Under the pieces are notes generated by a model that was given only the letters and a program-made list of their open reading frames with translations, was not told the DNA's origin and did not search any database. 64,000 nt of DNA from assembly GCA_910580225.1 (NCBI GenBank), contig CAJTXE010000004.1, forward strand, positions 85,966-149,965, written 5' to 3'. This DNA is from an uncultured Acetatifactor sp. (lineage in GTDB: Bacteria; Bacillota; Clostridia; Lachnospirales; Lachnospiraceae). A program made the position numbers and the translations under genes. Positions 52,619-60,458 of the stretch are shown here, in pieces (position 1 is the stretch's first letter; every line of letters starts with the position of its first letter).

Positions 52619-53311
52619 ATGCTGAAAAAAGAAACATACCGGCATGAATTGAAATATCAGATTCATTATGCTGATTACCTTGCTGTCCGTCAGCGGCTGC
52701 GTCAAGTGATGAAGCCGGACGGACATGCGGGGGCGGACGGGCGATATGTCATTCGGAGTATTTATTTTGATAATGCGGATGATAAAGCCCTTCGTGAAAA
52801 GGTAAATGGTGTGCAGAAAAGGGAGAAATTCCGCATTCGATATTATAATGATGACTTTTCCTATATTCGGTTGGAGAAGAAAATCAAGAGCAGCAGCCTG
52901 TGTATAAAAGTGGATGCAGGGCTTACGGAATGGGAATACAGCGCCGTTCTGTCCGGAAAAACGGATTGGATGACGGAGCATTCTTCAGGGTTGGTACAGG
53001 AGCTTTTCTGCAAGATGCGCAGTCAGCAGCTTCGGCCAAGGGTAATGGTATCCTATGTGAGAGAACCTTATGTGTATCCGGCAGGAAATGTCCGTGTGAC
53101 ATTTGATTCCCAGGTTCGAAGCACGCTTTTTCACAGAAGCTTTCTGGAAAATCAGATTTCGGATATCTGTGTAGCGGATGAACCAGGAGACATCATCCTG
53201 GAGGTAAAATTTGATGCCTTTCTTCCGGACATCATACAGACGCTTTTACAGACAGAGGGAATCCGGCAGCAGGCATATTCCAAATACGGCGCCTGCCGCA
53301 GATTTGGCTGA
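52619..53311 (+). CDS. VTC-domain polyphosphate polymerase-like protein
   Basis: A 230-residue cytoplasmic protein. YRHELKYQIHYADYLAVRQR at the start, RSIYFDN, FRIRYYNDD and IRLEKKIK match the VTC tunnel domain with its basic residues and the EXK pair. In eukaryotic VTC4 this domain makes polyphosphate; in bacteria it occurs with DUF4956 and CotH as here. The substrate in bacteria is unproven. Confidence 0.85.
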   Translation: MLKKETYRHELKYQIHYADYLAVRQRLRQVMKPDGHAGADGRYVIRSIYFDNADDKALREKVNGVQKREKFRIRYYNDDFSYIRLEKKIKSSSLCIKVDAGLTEWEYSAVLSGKTDWMTEHSSGLVQELFCKMRSQQLRPRVMVSYVREPYVYPAGNVRVTFDSQVRSTLFHRSFLENQISDICVADEPGDIILEVKFDAFLPDIIQTLLQTEGIRQQAYSKYGACRRFG

Positions 53312-53338
53312 CACACAAATAACAGGGAGGATTACAGC

Positions 53339-54010
53339 ATGAGTTTTAACGATATTTTCAAGTCCAGTTTTCTGGAAAATGTTTCGGAATTTTCTATTCT
53401 TGACACCGTTTTGGGTTTGGCGGCTGCCTTGGTGATTGGCTTGTTTATTTTTATGGTCTATAAAAAGACGTTGACCGGGGTTCTGTACTCCAGCGGGTTT
53501 GCCTTGACACTGGTAGGGCTGGCTCTTGTGACCACACTGGTTATTATGGCGGTTACTTCCAACGTTGTCCTCTCTCTGGGGATGGTGGGTGCGTTGTCCA
53601 TTGTCCGTTTTCGGACGGCCATTAAGGAGCCGGTGGAGATTGTTTTCCTATTCTGGTCTTTGGCCGCAGGGATTGTGATAGGAGCAGGAATGATTCCGCT
53701 GGCAATCATTGGTTCGGTTATGATCGGAATCATTATGCTGCTGTTTGGGAATCGGAGGATCCACAATAATCCGTATATTCTCGTTTTGAACATACAGGAT
53801 GAAAAAGTGGAGGGAAATGCCCTGACTATTTTGGAGAAAAGTGTTGAACAGTATATTGTCAAAGCCAAAACAGTTCAGAATGCGGGGATTGAGCTTACGG
53901 TAGAGCTCCGCACCAAAGATGCATCCACTTCTTTTGTCAATCGGATTCACGAGATTCCGGGTGTAGAAAATGCAGTTCTGGTTAGTTACAACGGGGAATA
54001 TATGTCATAA
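53339..54010 (+). CDS. DUF4956 membrane protein
   Basis: A 223-residue protein. Three to four helices occupy residues 20-135 (VLGLAAALVIGLFIFMVYKK, SLGMVGALSIVRFRTAIKEP, then two more), and a cytoplasmic domain of about 85 residues ends IPGVENAVLVSYNGEY. The motif SIVRFRTAIKEP is diagnostic of DUF4956. It lies between VTC and CotH genes, 27 bp and 14 bp from its neighbours. Confidence 0.88.
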   Translation: MSFNDIFKSSFLENVSEFSILDTVLGLAAALVIGLFIFMVYKKTLTGVLYSSGFALTLVGLALVTTLVIMAVTSNVVLSLGMVGALSIVRFRTAIKEPVEIVFLFWSLAAGIVIGAGMIPLAIIGSVMIGIIMLLFGNRRIHNNPYILVLNIQDEKVEGNALTILEKSVEQYIVKAKTVQNAGIELTVELRTKDASTSFVNRIHEIPGVENAVLVSYNGEYMS

Positions 54011-54024
54011 CGGAGGAAGGGTAC

Positions 54025-55845
54025 ATGATCGCACATAAATATATGACCAAAATCGCTGCTGTGATCATGGCAGTTGCTGTGTGCTTATGTCTGCAGGCAA
54101 TTGCGTTTGCGGAGGAACTTACGGAGGCATTTGGCGGTACAGGCATTGCCATGGAATATGAGTCCAGACTGTTTCAGACGGATGAAATCATCAGGATAAA
54201 CATTCTCATGGAGGAGGACCAGTGGGAGGACATGCTTGCTAATGCGGCGGGAGAAGTTTACTATCAGTGTGATGTGGAAATAAATGGAGAGATGTTTTAC
54301 CGAGTCGGTATTCGGCCAAAAGGGAATACAAGTCTGACAGCCATTGCCAGTGATCCGGATACAGATCGATATAGCTTTAAGCTGGAGTTTGATCAGTATG
54401 TAGACGGCCAGAGCTGCTTTGGCCTTGACAAATTGATTCTGAATAACAATTATGCCGATGCAACGAACATGAAAGAGGCCCTGATCTACGATATGTATCA
54501 GTACCTGGGCGCAGATGCCTCACTTTATAATTATGCGGCAATCTCTGTCAATGATGAGTACTGGGGAGTGTATCTGGCTCTGGAGGCTGTGGAAGACAGT
54601 TTCCTGCTGCGCAATTATGGAACCGAAAGCGGCGCGCTTTATAAGCCGGAGAGCATGAATATGGGGGGCGGTGCTTTTTCCATGGAAGACGGGTTTTTTT
54701 CCATGGATGGCGGCGGGGCCGATTTGAATTACACGGATGATGAATTAGATCATTATGCAGCCATATGGGAAGGGGAAATAACCAATACCACGGAAAAAGA
54801 CCACAAACGCGTAGTAAAAGCGCTGAAACATATTTCGGAAGGCACGGAGCTTGAACAATATATGGATGTGGACAATCTTCTGAAATATATGGCCGTGCAT
54901 GTCTTTTCTGTCAATGAAGACAGTCTTTCCGGTATGATGGCGCACAATTATTATTTATACGAAGCAGATGGGCAGCTGAATATTCTTCCATGGGATTATA
55001 ACCTTGCGCTTGGGGGCATGGGAGGAAGGGAAAGTGCCGGGGGTGCCACAGGTACTGTCAACGATGGGATTGACAATGCTTTTGCCGGTACAGAATTTTT
55101 TGACACGCTGGTGGAGAACGAAGCATATCACGGGGCATATTATGGGTATCTGGAGCAGCTGGCAGAGGCATATCTGGGCGGAGGGGGATTTGAGGATTTC
55201 TATCGCCGTACTCGGAGTCAGATAGATGCCTTGGTTGAAAGTGATCCCACCGCTTTTTATACATATCAGGAGTATTCGGATGCAGCTGAAACGCTGTACG
55301 AGGTGGTACAGCTTCGCGGACAGTCTATCAGCGGGCAGATAGAGGGAACCATTCCTTCTACGGAAGAGGCGCAGAGAAATTCGGATGCGCTTGTAGATGC
55401 TTCTCATCTTGATTTGAGCATTATGGGGAGTATGAGTATGGGGGATGATCTGCGGGGCAGGAATGTTTCCGAAAGCGAGGTGCCTTTTGGGGACGGAGAG
55501 CTTCCGGCGGATTTTGAACCGCCGCAGTTTGGAGGAGAAGTGCCGGGGGGATTTGGGGTCCCGCAGCCCGGCGATGGGGGGCAGGGAGAAAAGCCCTCCG
55601 GCGAATCAACAGAAGAACAGCTGTGGGATAGGGCTCCGTGGGGAGAAAGAGAACAAAGGGGAAGCTGGCCGGACAGAAAGGTTGACGGGACAGCAGGTAC
55701 CGCAAGAGAAGACAACCTGATTATGTACGGTGTTTGTCTCCTGATTTTGACCGGGGCTTTTGTGTTTGTAAAAAAGTATCACAGAAATTCCGCACCAGGG
55801 TGCAGGCGCAATAGAACAAGACAATGCCCCCGCAGCAGACCATGA
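54025..55845 (+). CDS. CotH-family extracellular kinase-like protein
   Basis: A 606-residue exported protein. Signal peptide (residues 1-29, ending AFA), then a CotH kinase-like domain (GIRPKGNTSLTAI, FGLDKLILNNNYADATNM, LPWDYNLALGG). A Gly/Pro/Glu-rich region and one C-terminal helix (LIMYGVCLLILTGAFVFV) follow, so it is probably anchored outside the cell. CotH proteins phosphorylate other proteins in spores, but here it belongs to a VTC/DUF4956 cell-surface system. The last 40 codons overlap the convergent exosortase gene by 125 bp. Confidence 0.87.
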   Translation: MIAHKYMTKIAAVIMAVAVCLCLQAIAFAEELTEAFGGTGIAMEYESRLFQTDEIIRINILMEEDQWEDMLANAAGEVYYQCDVEINGEMFYRVGIRPKGNTSLTAIASDPDTDRYSFKLEFDQYVDGQSCFGLDKLILNNNYADATNMKEALIYDMYQYLGADASLYNYAAISVNDEYWGVYLALEAVEDSFLLRNYGTESGALYKPESMNMGGGAFSMEDGFFSMDGGGADLNYTDDELDHYAAIWEGEITNTTEKDHKRVVKALKHISEGTELEQYMDVDNLLKYMAVHVFSVNEDSLSGMMAHNYYLYEADGQLNILPWDYNLALGGMGGRESAGGATGTVNDGIDNAFAGTEFFDTLVENEAYHGAYYGYLEQLAEAYLGGGGFEDFYRRTRSQIDALVESDPTAFYTYQEYSDAAETLYEVVQLRGQSISGQIEGTIPSTEEAQRNSDALVDASHLDLSIMGSMSMGDDLRGRNVSESEVPFGDGELPADFEPPQFGGEVPGGFGVPQPGDGGQGEKPSGESTEEQLWDRAPWGEREQRGSWPDRKVDGTAGTAREDNLIMYGVCLLILTGAFVFVKKYHRNSAPGCRRNRTRQCPRSRP

Positions 55846-56572
55846 TCAAAAGGGCAAACCGGATAAACTGCGCGCCGTTTTGCGCATAAGCCCGGTTGAG
55901 GAAGGGGATGCCCAGGACAATGAAAAAGTACCAGAATACCGGGGGCAGAAATCTCCGCAAAAGGGAGCCTTCCGCTGCGGGATGAAACAAATGTCTTACC
56001 AATCGGTAGAGGGTGAGCAAGGCTGCGAAATAGACCACAGTTCCGATCATGGTGTGAAGGCTGTCCGGGGTCAGAATGTCCCCGAAGAGCTGCAGCCGCT
56101 GAAAAAGCAGCGGAAGATAGAGCGCCGTAATGATCCGCAGGCCATTTATAAAGACAGTGAAACAATAGGAGAGCATAATGCTGATTCCGATCCAGGCAAA
56201 GCCTTTTCCAATGGGGGATTTTCCAAGGAGGCCGGGTCCCTTACCGGAGGCTGCCAGATGGACAAAGGAAAACAGGAGCATGGCAGCCGTAATCAGCATA
56301 AACTGCATGCCGGAACAGGATGGGGCGATTATGATTTTCATACCGTGGTTCACATAGCCGATATCCTGTATATATATAAATGGAATGCCACTGATGAGAC
56401 TCACCAAGCCGGATGTTGGGGCCAGGAGCCAGAGCAGCTGTGAGGCGCCGGCCCGGCTGTAGAAATATTTCATGGCCAGGATCAGGACAAGGCCGGTGAG
56501 GTAGAAGGGGGTGTTGAGGCGGAGCAGCCGGAGGGCTTTTTTCCGGATTGTGATGTCATTTTTTCTTTCCAT
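55721..56572 (-). CDS. Exosortase (XrtK-like)
   Basis: An exosortase of 283 residues with about eight membrane helices. The catalytic Cys motif is IIAPSCSGMQFMLI, the Arg motif is FINGLRIITALYL and the His lies in DSLHTMIGTVVYF, the Cys-Arg-His triad of exosortases. Start at 56572 (GAGGAAG seven bases upstream) is preferred to a GTG at 56617. It should process proteins with a C-terminal sorting signal; the VIT/VWA protein encoded upstream on the same strand ends in a suitable helix and basic tail. The 3' end overlaps cotH. Confidence 0.75.
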   Translation of the reverse strand: MERKNDITIRKKALRLLRLNTPFYLTGLVLILAMKYFYSRAGASQLLWLLAPTSGLVSLISGIPFIYIQDIGYVNHGMKIIIAPSCSGMQFMLITAAMLLFSFVHLAASGKGPGLLGKSPIGKGFAWIGISIMLSYCFTVFINGLRIITALYLPLLFQRLQLFGDILTPDSLHTMIGTVVYFAALLTLYRLVRHLFHPAAEGSLLRRFLPPVFWYFFIVLGIPFLNRAYAQNGAQFIRFALLIMVCCGGIVLFYCACTLVRNFCDTFLQTQKPRSKSGDKHRT

Positions 56573-56888
56573 GGATTGCTTCCTCGTTTCCTGGTTCCGG
56601 GAGTCCTGGTTCTGCACCTGATACTCCCGGAGAATTTTCGTTTTTCTGATGTTGCGTCTATGCGCGACTTGTTGCCGTTGGCGTGCTTCCGCTATTCGTG
56701 GGTTTCTACTAATTCCGATTGCAGCTTTCGTTTTTCTGCCGCCGTCTCTCCGGGATTTGTTGCGGCCATGGTGCCTTCCGCTTTTCAGGGGTTCATATCA
56801 GCCTGTATATCGCGGTTTTTTGTTTTCTTTTGCCGCCCATGGCTGTTGGTATTCCCTGTCTGCGGAAATTCTTCACCATGTTTTTACG
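56573..56888 (-). other. Gap between the VIT/VWA and exosortase genes
   Basis: Two very short frames (31 and 24 codons) on the minus strand lack convincing features; only the shorter has an SD-like GGAAGG. No terminator with a T run is seen, so read-through from the VIT/VWA gene is likely. Confidence 0.4.
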
Positions 56889-59048
56889 TCAGCACATGGG
56901 CGGGCGGCGTCTCCGGATAGTCCTGCCCAGATATCCAATGATCAAAGCAGCAGCCCCGGCGGCCAGGAGCAGCAGATCCCCGGGTTCCGAATACGCCCGG
57001 TATCCGCCGCCTACGGCCAGGTTGGACACGCCCAGGGGCAGGGGAAGGGCCTGATTTACATTTTTGCTGATGCCCTCGCTGTTGCGGACCACATCGATGA
57101 CAGCCACAAATGAAGTATAAGGCGTAGTCATGCTGTAATCCAATCCCAGCCGGGTGATTTCTTCTTTCACGGATTCATCATTTCTGGTGCTGCCGTATCC
57201 TGCCAGCTGGTCCAGTTTTGTCCGGGCCCAGAGATAGCGGACAGCCTCATTTTCCTCATTGACCGCCACATCGGCCACGGAAATTTCCTGGCTGTAATCC
57301 CGGTTTCCGGATTTTCCGGATATGGTGATGGTTCCTTTCGGCTCTCCACGCCACTTTCCGAAGAGAACAATGGGCTTTTGGGCATACAGAATGGAAGGAG
57401 CTGTGGTGGCAGTGTCATATACGTCAAAGCCTTCATAATCGATGGTGACACCGGTGAGCAGGGGCGCTTCGATGTAGGTTCGGAAATGCTCCGCACTTGT
57501 CTGTGCGTCTTCGGAGTCGGTTACGATAAAGGATTCCCCCATACCGGACTGTGCGATTCCCTTGATCAGGTAATCGTTGACAGAGCTGCCGATGCCGAAG
57601 GAGAAGAAGCTGGCGGTGTCCATATTGCCATTAATCAGTTCGAATATTTCCTGTTCGTTGGAAATGTAGCCGTCGGTGATGATGACAACGCTTCGGGCAG
57701 TGTCCTCATGCAGGGGGATGCCCATGGCTTCTTCAAGAGCAGGCATCATGGAGGTTCCGCCGCCGCCCTCTGTCTCGTTGATCAGGTCTATGGCGCGGTG
57801 TACATTCTGGCCGGTGGCGGCCAGGGACTCCGGAGACAGGGTAGTGGTATCATCCGAAAACAGAACCAGGTTGAAAGTGTCGGTTTCCCGTAAACCTGTT
57901 ACCAGATTTCGGATTAGATCCTTGGCGGTTTCCAGCGGATAACCATACATGGAACCGGATACATCCAATACAAAGAGGTATTCTCTGGGAGGAATCTCTT
58001 CCGGGGTAAACCGCTGGGGCGGCTGAACCGTCAGCATGAAATACTTTTCTTCTTCTGCGCCGGTGAGCACCAGGCCGCTTTGGACCTCCTCCCCGGTAAG
58101 GCGATATTTCAGGATGAAATCCCGGTTTCCGGCATAGTCTTCCGGATTGGCCAGGGTGATCCGGGCCTGAGAGTCCCCCTCCTGTTCCACGTTGATCTCA
58201 TGAGATTTGCAGGTTACTTCCCCGATGGGGACGCCGGTGGAGAGATTGACAGTAATGCTGTATTCCCCGGGAGGGTTTTCTCCTTTCAGAAAATAGGGGC
58301 TTGCTATCCATTCCTCTTTCGGAGGCTCCAAAGGTTCCGGAGTGGGGCGGATATTTTTACGGGAGGCCAATGAGGAAGCGGATTCCTCTTCCCCGGGGTC
58401 CGATATGGGTTCCGGCTCTTCGGGCGCATAACGGGGTCCTACTACGGTGGGGAAGACAAAGGAGTAAATTCCTTCCGCGGGAGTGATCAGTTCTGTGTAG
58501 TGCAGTTCGATGCGGGCCGTATCTCCGGGCATGATGTTTGCCACGTCCATGGTAAATACATTGGGGCGCCGCTGCTGCAGCAGAGAAGCGCTTTTCCCTT
58601 CGCTTTTGGCCTCTTCGTATTCTGCTTTGGCTTCTTCCTTTTCCTTGATTTGGGCAGTAACAATATGGTCTCCGATCTGCATGGTCATGCCGTGAACCGT
58701 GACGCTGGGCGAAGTGGGGAACACATACCGGGCGTTGATGGGGATATTTCCCTCGTTTGCATAGGTCTGGATCACATAGGTTTCGGCGATAATGCCGTTG
58801 ATGTTCGTGATGACTTCCGTAGATTTTAAGGGGAAAGCCTCCAGGGGCGTATCCTCATTTTGGATGATAAAGTAGGGGGCCAGAAGCGCCTCCTCTTCGC
58901 CAGTGTTTCCGTCAGCTGTTTCGGTGTTTCCGCTGTCCGCCGTTTCGCTTTCCTGGCTTTCGCCTGCAGCATGGACCGCGGGGGAAAGGGATGTCATAAG
59001 CAGCGCGGAGAGCAGCAGACACAGCCATTTTCTGATTTTTTTCATCAT
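56889..59048 (-). CDS. VIT and von Willebrand factor A domain protein with C-terminal sorting-like signal
   Basis: A 719-residue exported protein. Signal peptide (residues 1-27, ending VHA), VIT domain at about 60-190 (ESTEVITNINGIIAETYVIQTY), and a VWA domain at about 340-520 with the MIDAS motif DVSGSMYG and the later IITDGYISN. The C-terminus is PGDLLLLAAGAAALIIGYLG then RTIRRRRPPMC: a hydrophobic segment followed by arginines, the layout of exosortase substrates. The SD AGGAGGAACC precedes the ATG pair at 59048. It is probably a substrate of the neighbouring exosortase. Confidence 0.88.
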   Translation of the reverse strand: MMKKIRKWLCLLLSALLMTSLSPAVHAAGESQESETADSGNTETADGNTGEEEALLAPYFIIQNEDTPLEAFPLKSTEVITNINGIIAETYVIQTYANEGNIPINARYVFPTSPSVTVHGMTMQIGDHIVTAQIKEKEEAKAEYEEAKSEGKSASLLQQRRPNVFTMDVANIMPGDTARIELHYTELITPAEGIYSFVFPTVVGPRYAPEEPEPISDPGEEESASSLASRKNIRPTPEPLEPPKEEWIASPYFLKGENPPGEYSITVNLSTGVPIGEVTCKSHEINVEQEGDSQARITLANPEDYAGNRDFILKYRLTGEEVQSGLVLTGAEEEKYFMLTVQPPQRFTPEEIPPREYLFVLDVSGSMYGYPLETAKDLIRNLVTGLRETDTFNLVLFSDDTTTLSPESLAATGQNVHRAIDLINETEGGGGTSMMPALEEAMGIPLHEDTARSVVIITDGYISNEQEIFELINGNMDTASFFSFGIGSSVNDYLIKGIAQSGMGESFIVTDSEDAQTSAEHFRTYIEAPLLTGVTIDYEGFDVYDTATTAPSILYAQKPIVLFGKWRGEPKGTITISGKSGNRDYSQEISVADVAVNEENEAVRYLWARTKLDQLAGYGSTRNDESVKEEITRLGLDYSMTTPYTSFVAVIDVVRNSEGISKNVNQALPLPLGVSNLAVGGGYRAYSEPGDLLLLAAGAAALIIGYLGRTIRRRRPPMC

Positions 59049-59210
59049 AGGTTCCTCCTCTGAAAATTCGTCGGAAAGTTTTGCGGGATCCGGCTTCCCG
59101 ATTGGATTAGGAATATCGTACTACGGATTTGCATAGAAGGTACGTCAATTTTTCAACATTTTTGCATCATTTTTTCAGTATTTTTCATGGGCATTTTGCA
59201 CAGGTCAATA

Positions 59211-59226
59211 GTTAGCTGAGTCTAAT
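59211..59226. promoter_or_regulatory. Iron-box-like palindrome 1
   Basis: GTTAG-CTGAGT-CTAAT. Same half-sites and 6-bp spacer as the sites at 59308 and 60422. It lies upstream of the feoA promoter and resembles DtxR-family iron repressor boxes. Confidence 0.5.
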
Positions 59227-59270
59227 TTGTTGGTTAGACTGATGAAACTTCGATTAGTCACAAAAAACCA

Positions 59271-59299
59271 TTGACAAAAATCTCCAGGCGTCATAATAT
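59271..59299 (+). promoter_or_regulatory. Promoter of feoA genes
   Basis: -35 TTGACA, 17-bp spacer, -10 TAATAT. The second iron-box-like palindrome lies at the start of transcription. Confidence 0.75.
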
Positions 59300-59307
59300 A
59301 ATACATA

Positions 59308-59323
59308 GTTAGTCTTTGCTAAC
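59308..59323. promoter_or_regulatory. Iron-box-like palindrome 2
   Basis: GTTAG-TCTTTG-CTAAC, positioned 9 bp downstream of the -10 at the feoA promoter, where a DtxR-type repressor would block transcription when iron is sufficient. Confidence 0.6.
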
Positions 59324-59420
59324 CCGTGACTATGACAATAGAAGAAGCCGGAAGCAGGGATTCTATTGTTTCGGCATGGGGTTAGAGATAACGAATACAT
59401 AGTTCAGGGAAGGTGAAGGT

Positions 59421-59633
59421 ATGATGCCGCTTACACTGGCAGAAGTGGGAGAGGAAAACCTGATCAGGAAGATCGGGGGGAAACAGGAAGTCAGGGCTCA
59501 TCTGGAGAATCTGGGTTTTGTTGTGGGAGCAGCAGTCACGGTGATAAATGCCGTGGGAGGCAATGTTATTGTGAATATAAAGGACTCCCGGATTGCGGTC
59601 GGCAGGGAGATGGCACAGAAAATCATGGTCTGA
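59421..59633 (+). CDS. feoA: FeoA domain protein 1
   Basis: A 70-residue SH3-like protein. MPLTLAEVGEENLIRKIGG and LENLGFVVGAAVTVINAVGG match FeoA, which acts in the cytoplasm to support FeoB. Two ATG codons are adjacent; GAAGGTGAAGGT precedes them. A second FeoA follows 112 bp downstream. Confidence 0.88.
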   Translation: MMPLTLAEVGEENLIRKIGGKQEVRAHLENLGFVVGAAVTVINAVGGNVIVNIKDSRIAVGREMAQKIMV

Positions 59634-59745
59634 GCCGGAGGGGACAGAGGCAGGTATGCAGCAGCCCCATTCAGCACGCGCCGGAATATGTGCGGCAGTG
59701 TCCAATATATGTCTATATCAAATGAAAAGCAGAAGGAGAATGGAA

Positions 59746-59997
59746 ATGAAAACATTGAAGGAAGCGAAGGTGGGCGATACCGTCCGGGTTGTGAAGCTCC
59801 ACGGCGAGGGAGCGGTCAGGCGCCGGATTATGGACATGGGGGTGACGAAGGGGGCGGAAGTCCGGATTCGCAGAGTTGCGCCCCTTGGAGACCCGGTTGA
59901 GGTGACCGTCCGGGGCTATGAACTTTCCATCAGGAAGGCGGATGCGGAGATAATTGAGGTGGAAAGTATGGAAATGCATTCTGTCGGGGAGGTGTGA
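59746..59997 (+). CDS. feoA: FeoA domain protein 2
   Basis: An 83-residue FeoA (KEAKVGDTVRVVKLHGEG, RRRIMDMGVTKGAEVRIRR, then DPVEVTVRGYELSIRKADAE). The ATG at 59746 has GGAG eight bases upstream; 59740 would be too close to it. The last codons (MEMHSVGEV) correspond to part of the unit of the minisatellite that follows, so the repeat appears to have grown from this gene's 3' end. Confidence 0.9.
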   Translation: MKTLKEAKVGDTVRVVKLHGEGAVRRRIMDMGVTKGAEVRIRRVAPLGDPVEVTVRGYELSIRKADAEIIEVESMEMHSVGEV

Positions 59998-60360
59998 GAG
60001 GATATGCTGAGACAGTAAATGCAGAGATGGGTCCTGCCGGGAACGTGTTGAGACGGGAAGTGCAGGGATGGGTTCTGCAGGGATGGAGCCTGCCGGGAAC
60101 GTGTTGAGACGGGAAGTGCCAGGATGGGGCTTGCCGGGAATATGCTGAGACAGTAAATGCAGAGATAGGTCCTGCCGGGAACATGTGAGCGGAATGTGTT
60201 GAGATGGGAAGTGTAGAGATGCATTCGAGCAGAAAAGCGTGAAGGGAACATGTTGAGGCAGGAGGCGCAGGGATGCATTTGATCGGAAAAGCGTGAAGGG
60301 AACATGTTGAGGCAGAAGGCACAGAGATGCATTCCGCCGGGAAAACAGGCAGGGAAATAA
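59998..60360 (+). repeat. Degenerate minisatellite between feoA and feoB
   Basis: The core TGTTGAG or TGCTGAG recurs at 60005, 60046, 60102, 60143, 60196, 60251 and 60305, at intervals of 41, 56, 41, 53, 55 and 54 bp. Units share CTGCCGGGAAC and AGAGATGCATT-type blocks. There is no convincing frame or RNA family. It occupies the feoA-feoB spacer and may affect mRNA structure or be neutral expansion. Confidence 0.75.
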
Positions 60361-60387
60361 TGGAGAGAGAAGTGCGGAAAGCTTTTC

Positions 60388-60411
60388 AAGGGGAGAGGTC
60401 CCCTTTCTTTT
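60388..60411 (+). terminator. Hairpin and T-run upstream of feoB
   Basis: AAGGGGA pairs with TCCCCTT and TTCTTTT follows. It may end feoA transcription or attenuate feoB. Confidence 0.6.
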
Positions 60412-60421
60412 AAAACAAGTG

Positions 60422-60437
60422 GTTAGCTAAAACTAAT
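60422..60437. promoter_or_regulatory. Iron-box-like palindrome 3 at feoB
   Basis: GTTAG-CTAAAA-CTAAT, 21 bp before the feoB start. Same pattern as at 59211 and 59308. Confidence 0.55.
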
Positions 60438-60458
60438 AAAAGTGAGTGAGGTAAAACT

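Noticed and set aside
59998..60360. Possible CRISPR array
   Set aside because: Repeat units are degenerate, spacing alternates between about 41 and 55 bp, and there are no unique spacers or cas genes.
59916..60389. Minus-strand frame with repeated peptide units
   Set aside because: It lies opposite feoA and the minisatellite; the peptide repeats only mirror the DNA repeats, and there is no SD.
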